Positions 48,172-57,180 of a DNA stretch of 64,000 bases are shown here, one piece after another (position 1 is the first letter of the stretch; every line of letters starts with the position of its first letter). Both the position numbers and the translations under genes were made by a program. Where the stretch lies: positions 5,290,211 to 5,354,210 of the forward strand of contig NW_004955473.1 in assembly GCF_000276665.1 (NCBI RefSeq), given 5' to 3'. The notes under the pieces were generated by a model. It was not told where the DNA came from, made no database searches, and saw only the letters and a program-made list of their open reading frames with translations. The DNA comes from Chinchilla lanigera (taxonomy: Eukaryota; Chordata; Mammalia; Rodentia; Chinchillidae).

Positions 48172-48790
48172 GTCCTTCCCCCTCCCTTATCTCATTTTGA
48201 TTTCTACTGAGCCCTGTGAGATGGGCATTGTTTTCTCATGTTTAGGAGAGTGACTTGAGGGAGTAGAACGTAGATGGTCATACTCATTCACTCATTCATT
48301 TGTTCATTCACATATTCATTCAAATGATGATGAAACCCTTACTACGTGTCAGACACTGGCTAGATACTGAAGACAGCATAAACCCCTTGAGGAGCTCAGT
48401 TTAGCTGTGAGAGGGGAAGACATCAATTCAGCACAAGCCAAATTGCGAACTTGAGAGGAGCTATTACAGGGGATCTCAGCCAGTCTGAGGGTGAGGGAAA
48501 GCATCTCTTGAGGAGGAATTTGACCTTAGAGATGAACGGATGGGTGACTAGCATTAATCAGGCAAAGATGGGGTAGGGCAGAGAGTCCTCCAGCAGAAGG
48601 AAAGAATTTTGGGGAAGACATTGTGACGGGAGAGTGAGAGGCAGAAGAGGCTGGCGAGGTGAGCGGGAGCTAGATTATCCAGGGCCTCACAGACCAGGGC
48701 TAGGAGTTGAGCCTTGATCCTAAGAGCCATGGTGATCCACAGAAGATGGCACAGAAGGTTTGAGCCAAGTGGTCCTGGGATGGACATTCT
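48172..48790 (-). repeat. MIR fragment followed by L2 LINE
   Basis: 48172-48250 is a weak MIR (ATCTCATTTTGATTTCTACT, GATGGGCATTGTTTTCTC). 48283-48790 is reverse-complement L2: a CATTCA run, CCCTTACTACGTGTCAGAC, then CCAGGGCCTCACAGACCAGG. Confidence 0.6.
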
Positions 48791-48950
48791 GGTTGCTAGG
48801 GAGAATCATGTGTGAGGAATGACAGGGCTTGAATGAGGATAGGGCAGCAGAAACACAGAGAAGTATGGATTTGAGAGATATTTGAGTCAAAATTGACAAA
48901 GAAGTCATGCTTTTTTGGTTCCAGCATGCCAGAGATAGGAAGGGAGGGAG

Positions 48951-49582
48951 TGGGCTATACTAGCTTAAATGGTGGCCCCTCAAAAGATACGTCCATGTCC
49001 TATCCTCTGGAACCTGTAAGTGTGACATACTTATTTGAAAATGAACTTTGTCGATGTAACTACAAATCTAACGACGAGTGTCTTTATAAAAGTGAGGCAG
49101 ATGCCGAGCACTTGCCTAGCCCAAGTGAGCCCCTGGGTTTCATTCACAGCACCACAAAAAAGAAATGAAAGAAAGAAAGTGTGAGGCAGAAGGAGATTAC
49201 ACAGACGGAAGGGGAGGACATGTGAAAATGGAAGCAGAGATGAGAATGCGGCCCTAAGCCCTGGTGCCACCAGAAGCTGGAAGAGGCAAGAAAGGAGTGT
49301 TCTTTTCTTTCAGTTGACTTCTATTAATCCCTTTCTTTTAATAATAGTTGTATGCATTGATGGCACATAATATGATGTTTTGATCTCCGTATACATTGTA
49401 GAAAGTGCCAATCAAGCTAAATAACATATCCATTACCTCTTCAACTTATCATAAATTTCTGATCCTAGAGCATTCTTGATTTCAAATTTCTGGCTTCCAG
49501 AAGTGAGAAAGAATACATTTCTCCTGTTCTAAGCCACAAAGTTCATAATAATTTGTTATGATAGTGCTGGGAAACTAATACA
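48951..49582 (+). mobile_element. MLT1-type LTR with two nested insertions
   Basis: TAGCTTAAATGGTGGCCCC, CTGGAACCTGTAAGTGTGAC, CACCAGAAGCTGGAAGAGGC and GGGAAACTAATACA define the LTR. An ID SINE sits at 49101-49176. An L1-type fragment (about 49305-49472, with GCACATAATATGATGTTTTG and AACATATCCATTACCTC) sits further on. Confidence 0.75.
49101..49176 (+). mobile_element. ID-like SINE nested in MLT1
   Basis: GCCGAGCACTTGCCTAGCCC, GAGCCCCTGGGTTTCATTC, AGCACC and an A-rich end. AAGTGAGGCAGA on the left and GTGAGGCAGA on the right mark the insertion. The promoter-side part is shortened. Confidence 0.75.
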
Positions 49583-49589
49583 TGGGATG

Positions 49590-50551
49590 TTGTCATAAAA
49601 AGACTGCTTTTCTTTACCTTCAAAAGCATTATCTCTTTAAGAACTGTAAAATATTTCACTCTCTCTTTATGTGCATGAGAAATGACCAAAAGATAAAAGC
49701 GAATCCCAAAAGATCTCAGTCTGAGGGCAGGGTCAGCCACCAGGTGGAGACCAGTACAAATTTCTGACCAGTTTAAGAGTAGGAAGTTGGATTTGGAATG
49801 GAGAAACATTGCCTTCATTATCTCTCTGACTTTGATGTACCTCCTCTGACTTCGGCCGCAGCATTTCAGAGGTGTAAATCCATAGCCCAGGTGGTCAGAA
49901 ACTCAATACCCAGTCCCCAAGTCTTTGCCTTGGCTCACCACACTGTTTCTAGATTCAAGATCATATAGTACCCTATAGGCCCTGATAAAACTAGCCGGCA
50001 AAGCAAGAAAAAAAGCTTGACACCTCAATGGCCCTTGGAGATACTTGCTCGTTTGGGAGTGGCCGTCCTAGCTCAGGGGGCCTTGCTGCCTGAGGGAAGA
50101 ATTCACAAGCCTCCCTGGGGGTATCAGAGTATTTATAGATCTTAGGGGAGAGGAAGGATGAGGCTCCTAGAGGAGACGTCATAGAGGATGTGCAGAGGAA
50201 ATTAAACTGTGCTGAAAGACAAACAAGGAGGAATGGGGACCTGTGTGGCTCTGGAGGGGAGGGGCCAAGGGCCCAGAAGGAATTAGGGAGGACTCATGGG
50301 GAAGGGGCGTCTCTGTGGAGTCAGGGCTCAGGGCAGGGGCACAGCAGTAGCACTTCAACCTCTTGGAGGATCCTCCTTAGGACTTACTCAGCTAGTGAAC
50401 AGTGTGGCCATTTGAAGAAGACATCCTGGCATAATCCACCAAATCCCAACAGCAAGGTTATCTCTTCCAAATGGTCATTAAGGCCTTTCGACTCACGGAA
50501 TAAGTACCAGGCTAGGTCCCACATCACTGACATCATTTTTTGGTTAAAACT
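49590..50551. other. Unique intergenic sequence
   Basis: No repeat or exon was recognised. The 140-codon frame at 50190-50612 (+) runs into the ID SINE and is not a credible gene. Confidence 0.35.
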
Positions 50552-50670
50552 GTGCCAGGATGTGGCTTGGTGGCATAGCGTGTGCCTAGCATGTGTGAGG
50601 CCTTGGGTTTGATCTCCAGCAGCACAAAGTAAAATAAAATAAAGTAAAATAAAATAAAAAAAATAAATAA
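50552..50670 (+). mobile_element. Old ID SINE with A-rich tail
   Basis: GCCAGGATGTGGCTTGGTGG, GCCTAGCATGTGTGAGGCC, GGTTTGATCTCCAGCAGC and an AAAATAAAATAAAG-type tail. The next 550 bp is unique. Confidence 0.82.
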
Positions 50671-51224
50671 TACCATACTCCATAAGGAAGTTAACTCAGG
50701 AATGTGGCCTAAGCATCCACCATTCTACAGCAAGCATTGTGCTGGCTGCTCTGCTAGATAGGGAGTATGAAAGCTCCACTGTGGTCATTACATTCAGAAA
50801 GATAAATACTTAGTAATAAGATAGTGGAAATCATGTTCTCTGCTTGTGCTTAACCAAGCAAAGATCATTCGTCACAGAGCCAGTTAGTGAGGCTTCAACC
50901 AGCAGCTGACCTCTTATGCTTTTTTTCCCTCTAAGTTCCTGCTAAGTAGCTTGAAAGACAGGAGAAGCTTTGAAGCTCTTCTTCCACACTTTTTACCAGC
51001 GTTTCTGCAACTGACCTTCTCTGCTCAGTACTTTGCCTACGTCTTCAGGAATGAATCAGATGAGCAACACTGAGGAGACTCGTTATAAGACGCCCTGGAA
51101 AGGCTGAGCTGTGGAATGCGCATTCTGGGCCTAAGCACAGCCATTGTGAGCACCTACACAGCCAGCTGGGAAACTGCTCAGCCAGTGAGTACAGTTCCAT
51201 GCTGGGAGGGTGCAAAGGGAAAAG

Positions 51225-51370
51225 CGGGAGATGGGAATTAGTCAGACCCAGGTTTCAGTCCTGCCTGAGACTGCCAGCAGCTTTCCGGTTAGCTTTGGGA
51301 AAGGCACTTTTCCTTCCGGAGCCTCAGCTTCTCCACCTGCATAACGAGGGGTTGGGGTTCTTTCTGGTAT
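51225..51370 (+). repeat. MIR SINE
   Basis: CAGACCCAGGTTTCAGTCC, TAGCTTTGGGAAAGGCAC, GAGCCTCAGCTTCTCCACC. 51371-51774 is unrecognised. Confidence 0.8.
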
Positions 51371-51774
51371 GACATTTCCTTAATTGCTGGCTGGGCTCAT
51401 CATTCTCTAGATGCTCTCTCCCTGCTCCATTATTTGCACTACTTCAGTCAGAACTACCATTAGACAACTGGGGGGAGTGGTCAGGTCTTCGAGTAGTTAT
51501 TAGTGCTGGTGTTGATCCATCTAAAAACTTGTTGGATAAGTTGTGATGATTTTGCCCAAATAAGGTCACTTGCTATATATCATAAGCCTAGGGTGATTAT
51601 TAGAATGACTATACAATTTCTTCTGTCATTCAATGAGTACTTCTGAATAATTTTTTTGGTCAACTGCACTGCTGAGGAGAACATAAAAACAAACAAGACA
51701 TAGTCTTATCACCAGATATTGGTAAGATATATACACATATTTCCACAAGAGGGCATAACAATTATACACTACTC

Positions 51775-51995
51775 ACCTCACTATAAGAACTAAGCATTGT
51801 GCTAAGTACTTTATAGATACTGATTTATTTAATCCTCCCAATAACCCAGGGAGTTAGGTGCTCCTTTATTTTGCATGAGGCACCTAAAAGCCAGAAAGGA
51901 TTAGCAATTTTCCCAAAGTTACCCATTTAGTAAATGACAGAGCTGCCCTATTCCAGAACCTATGTGCTTACTCCCTATAGTTCACTGCTTCCTAA
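51775..51995 (-). repeat. MIR SINE (nearly full length)
   Basis: AACTAAGCATTGTGCTAAG, TTATTTAATCCTCCCAATAA, CATGAGGCACCTAAAAGCC and AAATGACAGAGCTGCC in reverse-complement order. Confidence 0.8.
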
Positions 51996-52084
51996 CTCAA
52001 GGCAGAGTGAGTGAGATGATAAAGGTGAAAATAAAGTTATATATGGGTCCAAGAAGTGAACAATTGCTTCATGATGTCCGTGAG

Positions 52085-52262
52085 GGGAGAGGTTAGCCTT
52101 TGAGGTTAGGCAGACCTGGGAAAATCACTTAACCGCTGCTAGCCTCAGTTGACTTATCTGTAAAATGGAGGTGATAAAGAATAGGCCCTACCTTGTAGGT
52201 GTGACATTTGAATGAGTTAATATAGGTAAAGGATTTAGAGCAGTGCTGGATAAACACATGTG
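52085..52262 (+). repeat. MIR SINE
   Basis: GAGGTTAGGCAGACCTGGG, AATCACTTAACCGCTGC, ATCTGTAAAATGGAGGTG and GATTTAGAGCAGTGCTGG. 52263-52799 is unrecognised. Confidence 0.82.
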
Positions 52263-52799
52263 AAATACATTTTAGCTATCATCAGTGCCATCATGGGGGG
52301 GCACGCAGCGAGGAATGGGCTGTAACAGTATTGCACTCTGAGGCATCAGTGGCTGGACCTGCGATTGAACTTTGAGTTGTAAATTGCCAGAAAGTTCCCT
52401 TCCATAGTTGATTGTGAAACAAGGTGAGCTCTGTGTAGAGAAGCCGGATCAGTCACCGAATTGTGTCCTTGCTTGAAAAGGTGGAATTTGATATTGCTTT
52501 GGGGTAGGACATCCTCTCCCAAAGGTCCTGTTAGAATGAATGTCATACCTGGGAAGTACAATCTCAAACCACTGTCACCATTAAATCCCAGGATCAAGCA
52601 CATTCATCAGATTAGCCCCAACAGGGATTGGTGCTTTTGGAGAATAAGATAATAAACAGTTTCTATGGCTACTAAGAAGAAAGACATGGATGGAGCAAGG
52701 CAAAGACAGAGCCTTTCCTTTCTGATTAGTTCCAGGAGGCCAGAGGCCAGACCCAAAGATGGGGGAAGGGGCAGATCAGGCCAAGGAGAAAATGACATT

Positions 52800-53425
52800 A
52801 AATAAGCAACTACTATGGACAGGGACTGTGCTAAGTATTTTACATGTATTATTTCTTTTAATCACCCAACCATAATGTCTTAGTCTGTACCTGCTGCTAT
52901 ACTGAAATATTTGAGATTGGATAATTTACAAAGAGTAAAAACTATATTTCTCACAGTTCTGGGAGCTGGGTCCAAGCTCAAGGTGCTGGTAGGTTTGCAG
53001 TGCGGTGAGAGCTTTCTAGTCTTGTTTCTTCCAGGATAGCACCTCGAGTGTTGCTTCTTCTGGGGAGAATGAACACTGTATCCTCACACTACGGAAGGGA
53101 TGGATGGACAAAAAGGACATTTGGTTGTTTCCTCCAATCTCTTCTTATAAGAGCACTAATAATCCGTTTGTTAGGGATGACTTAATCATAGCAACCACCT
53201 TCCAAAAAGCTCCTTCTCTTAATACCAACACCTTGAAGTTTAGTTCCAACAAATGAACTTTTGAGGGACATATACATTCAGACCATAGCACATAATTATG
53301 TAGGTAACATTATGATGTTCATTATTATGTTAACAGATGAAGAAACTAAGCCTGAGAAAGGCGAAATAATTGAGTGTTTAGCTAATGAATGGCATTGAGA
53401 GACAGGATTTGAAATGAGTTACAAC
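52800..53425 (-). repeat. MIR SINE split by an LTR
   Basis: 52800-52875 (GACTGTGCTAAGTATTTTAC) and 53296-53425 (CAGATGAAGAAACTAAGCC) are the two halves of one reverse-complement MIR. Confidence 0.78.
52876..53290 (-). mobile_element. MST-like LTR with perfect 5-bp TSD
   Basis: Starts TGTCTTAGTCTGTACCTGC, contains GATTGGATAATTTACAAAG and ATTCAGACCATAGCA at the end. CATAA flanks it at 52871-52875 and 53291-53295. It is 415 bp, a solo LTR that split a MIR. Confidence 0.9.
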
Positions 53426-53869
53426 ACCTGAGTTATCTTAGTGTTTCGCACTGCGCACAAGAACCCACAGTATGGAGAGGCGGGCAAGTGAACTGAGCAG
53501 CAGTAGCTGGTGGTGCTAGCGTAGGGCACCACATAGCACTGAATGGCATGAGCGTAGTGCTGATGCGAAGGACAAGTCATAGCCTGCTGTCACACAGTTT
53601 AGCTATCTCATCTCTGTCCCCAGCAATATTGAGTCTTACCCCCACCAGGATTGCCCCTCACCATGACTGGAAACTGGGTCTTGCCCCTGACTATAAGCCT
53701 GAGCCCAAGCTCAACTGTGATTTCACAGTAGCTTGCTGCCTCAGAGTGAGAATGGTTTCGTGGACCTTTGCCTCACGCCCAGTGATGCACTTAACGCGTC
53801 TATTCTGCACATATTCATTTACCAGTGTCATCTTCCTGCAGAACAGACAGTATAGAGTTCTGCTAGCAG

Positions 53870-54075
53870 TTATTCATTTGACAAGCAGTTGTGGAGTGCC
53901 AACTATGTGCCAGGCACTGTGCTGTGTGACTGTAAAACCTGGCAGGCAGAGACAGATAGGAGACCTGGTGGTTTCAATACAACACTGAGATATATGCGAG
54001 TCTACCAAGGGTGCCGAGTGAGCAAGCAGAGTCACACTTCTGTCCTCATGGGTCTTGAACGATTCTAGAATGGCT
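53870..54075 (-). repeat. L2 LINE fragment
   Basis: GTGGAGTGCCAACTATGTGC, CAGGCACTGTGCTGTGTGAC is the reverse complement of the L2 3' end; the remainder is diverged. 53426-53869 before it is unrecognised. Confidence 0.65.
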
Positions 54076-54276
54076 GCAGCGGCGGGCAACCCCCTTTGCA
54101 GAACAGCAGACGCACAGAGTGTGGCGTGCAGGTATAGCTGTTACTGTCATCAAGCGGGCAAAGTCACTGTGGGCAAGAGTGGCCTGAGAAAAATGAAAGA
54201 AAAGAGATGAGATATTGGGTCTCTAACTAGAAAAACAGGTGTGATTTGGTTAAGTGGAGAGAAGGGCTAGATTTTT

Positions 54277-54373
54277 GTTTTTGTTTTTGTTTTTCTCCGG
54301 TACCGGGAACCGAACTCACGACCTTGCGCTTGCCAGGCAGGCGCTTTTGCCACTGAGCTAAATCCCCAGCCCC
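54277..54373 (-). mobile_element. Young ID SINE
   Basis: Reverse complement of the young ID body with one change against the 16176 copy, and a (GTTTTT)n tail side. A perfect 15-bp duplication, AAGGGCTAGATTTTT, lies at 54262-54276 and 54374-54388. Confidence 0.95.
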
Positions 54374-54545
54374 AAGGGCTAGATTTTTAAACGATTCTCC
54401 TGAGTGTCCAGCTCTTCAAATCTTGCCTCACATGAATACCTTCAATTTGTGGCTGTTTTGCTTTCATTTCACCCCCGAACTTACCATGTACATTTTGTAG
54501 ACTAGGTAAGGTGAGAAAAAAGGAAGAATGAAATGATTACTTTAG

Positions 54546-54715
54546 CCCGGGGCTACCCAGTAGAGCTTTCTGCAACAATTGAAGCCACATGTGACTGCTG
54601 AGCAACTGAAATCTGGCCAGCTTGCTCAAGGATCTGAATTTTTAACTTTATTTAGAGCATGATCAGTAGCTACTGGATTGGAAAGCAGTGCTCTAACCAC
54701 TTAGCAATGACCCAT
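54546..54715 (+). mobile_element. hAT-type DNA transposon relic
   Basis: AGCCACATGTGACTGCTGAG, CAACTGAAATCTGGCC, GAATTTTTAACTTTATTTAG and GTAGCTACTGGATTGG resemble an old MER-type MITE. The exact family is not certain. Confidence 0.5.
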
Positions 54716-55189
54716 GCACATCCTAGTCAAGGAGCAATTAAGCACAGAGGCCTATATTAATTCAGTTATGAGGGACACGTAGTTGGGTATGCATGTGCTT
54801 ACTCAGTCAAGGGTTGGGCCACGTTTCCTAAAAATGACTCTGCAAGGGCTTCTGGTACATTCCTTCATTTGATCCCATCACAACCCTGAAGTGAGTATGG
54901 CAGAGATTAGCATTCCCATAAAATCCAACAAATTTAGGTGACAAAAAGCCCCTACAGCAGGTAAGGGTGGAGCCTGGAGGTCACAGGTTTCTCCTCCCAG
55001 TTGAAACTTTCCAGAGGAACAGCAAAGGAAGAACGATTTCACGCTATCCATGCCCACTGCTCATAGCCTGGGTCTCTCAGATGAAAAGATGTTTGCTTCC
55101 TATTCCTTTTGCAAACTTGGTGTGGCTAACGGGATCATAGATCATTAACAAAAATCCTTTCTTATTCCCTCCCCAGTCCCTTGATTCAG

Positions 55190-55680
55190 CAAATAGGGAT
55201 GTATTTGAAAAGTTCAGCCATGTATTCAAAATCACATTTTGAGCACAGATCACATCATGGGTATTGTTGTAGGTCTGGAAGAACAGCCATGAACAAAGCA
55301 AAGATTCCTCTCCTGTGGAAGTAGCAATTCTGCTGGAGGGAGGCTGATAATAAATAATGTATATATTGGAATTTCGTAAAATGTCAAAAATATTTTAGAA
55401 CAATATACCTTGTTTTCCCACATCTTTTATGGCACACAAAAACACTAGCCAATGTACCTTTTTTGTAAATCTGCACTTGTACTTCAAGCAAACTTCCTGA
55501 GTTGCTGGAAGGTGGAAAGATCTTTTGATTTAGTCTTTTAATATGTGTTGAGTGCCACCTATGTGTGGAGCACAATATTGGGAATTTCAGAGAGATCCAG
55601 AAGAATGAGAAGACAGGGTCCTGTCTTAGGGGGATTCCAGTCCAGTGCAAGAGGCGCTCCCTTTCCTTAGGAGCCTCCGG
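55190..55680 (-). repeat. Two L2 LINE fragments
   Basis: 55190-55370 (ATGAACAAAGCAAAGATTCC) and 55535-55680 (GTGTTGAGTGCCACCTATG, TCCTGTCTTAGGGGGATTCC) both resemble reverse-complement L2 3' sequence. 55681-56250 is unrecognised apart from a CTCF-like core at 56019-56029. Confidence 0.55.
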
Positions 55681-56249
55681 ATTGTCAGGACTAAGAATGT
55701 AAAGGCAAGCGACTTCAGAACCCACTTAAAAAGGGGAATCCCAAGTACATGTGGAATGAATCCAGCCTAAACTGTGTGGAGTCGGGGAAACTGTCCTCCT
55801 CTTATGATGACGGGGAACTGGATGAGGACAGCTCCCCAGAACAAGAAAGGGGACATTGTAGGAGCTGTCACATGTCCCAACAGGGAGGAGGAACTGAGGG
55901 GCAGCCCCTCCTGGATTATTGTCGTCTTGAGAAGGTTTCTGAGTCAGGTGAGAGTAGAGAGACTGCTGTGAGAACGAGGAGCTCACGCCTGGGGGCATTC
56001 CAGGTAGAGTGCCTCCTGCCAGAGGGCAGGGGAAATGAGGGCGCTGGGCAGTTCATCAAGCCTTCAACACAAACCTGGGCAAGGGCCCCTCATCTGATTC
56101 CGGCTGAGGATGCCTAGGAGAGGAGGACCACCGTGTTGGGGGGTCTTGACTAAATCCTTGGAGATGCAGAGTAGCAAGGGGGAAGGACCACGGCCAGGGT
56201 CAGAGAAGATGGGACGAACTGGTCCTGAGTGCCAGGGTTTGCGGACAGC

Positions 56250-57180
56250 GGTTAAAGAAGCGAGGTGAGAAAGAGTTAAGCGTGCCCCTCCACCTCCCCG
56301 AACGCTTCCTGTGTCTGAAACCCTTCTGGTCTTCGCAAACCCTCGGGCCCCCGGCCAGGCGGGCATTGTACCAGGAGCGGTTGTGAGTTGTCCGTTGTCC
56401 GGCTGCGCAGCCTTTGTTATGGGGCCACCTCGGGGTTCCCTCTCGAATCCTGGCTGGGGCCGCACAGTGCGTGCCGGGAGGGGGTGGTGCGGGAGGCTTG
56501 CTCCCTCTCCCTCTTCCTGGCCCCCCCTCCAGACCTCCCGATGACCACATGACCAAGTGGGCTCGCGGCCAAGCCACAAGCTACAAAATGCAGCCCTTGG
56601 AGTGAGCGGGGAGCATTCTCGCTGGCAGCTTGGGCCACGCGCAGTTGGAGCTGAGGCAGAGCAAAGCCAGTCGCTTGGAAAAGCTCGCCACTGCCCCCGG
56701 AGCCTCTGAGACCAGCTTCGCCGCGCTGCCCCGCGGCGGCCGAGTGACGCGGCAGGAGAGCCGAGGCGAAGAGCAGGCGGGCGGCTGGCAGCCAGGGCAC
56801 GGCTGGGGTGCACACACTTGCTTCGCGCCCGCACGCGCCAGCTGCGGCTTGCGCCTTTCTTTGCCCGGGGCGCCGGCCTCCTTGCCCTCCCACCGGCTCA
56901 GCAGAGCGGGCGGTCCGAGGAGCAGCATGAATCTGCGGCTCTGCGTGAAGGCGCTGCTGCTGCTCTGGCTCTCCTTGACTGCGGTGTGTGGAGGTGAGTG
57001 CGCGCCCGCCCGCTCGCCGCCCGCCCCTGCTTCCTTGCGGCTCCCCCGGGCTGCAGACGGCGCGCTCTGTTCCCTCCGCCCCACTTGCGCTCTCCCCGCC
57101 TCCCGGGAGCTCGGCGCGAGCAGCGCAGGAGCAGCCACGCGCCGGCAGCAGATTGACAGGGAGCTCTGGGCTAAGGGGCT
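56250..57180 (+). promoter_or_regulatory. APLN CpG island and promoter region
   Basis: The block is GC-rich with dense CpG, in contrast to the AT-rich surroundings, and covers the presumed promoter, 5' UTR, exon 1 and start of intron 1. E-box-type hexamers CACATG (56546-56551) and CAAGTG (56554-56559) sit about 380 bp upstream of the ATG. A weak TATA-like TACAAAA lies at about 56582-56588; if used, it would put the start site near 56610 and make a 5' UTR of roughly 315 nt. USF binding to E-boxes has been described for apelin promoters. That these hexamers are those sites is inference. Confidence 0.75.
56927..56993 (+). other. APLN: APLN exon 1 coding part and splice donor
   Basis: This segment encodes residues 1-22 plus the first base of codon 23. 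It is followed directly by GTGAGT at 56994-56999, a near-consensus donor. Nearly the whole signal peptide lies in this exon, so exon 2 alone carries no secretion signal. The 5' end of the exon cannot be fixed from sequence. Confidence 0.95.

Noticed and set aside
1..56200. Exons of XPNPEP2, the expected upstream neighbour of APLN
   Set aside because: No aminopeptidase motif or exon-like run was recognised. In human the two genes are about 80 kb apart, so the neighbour is probably outside the window.
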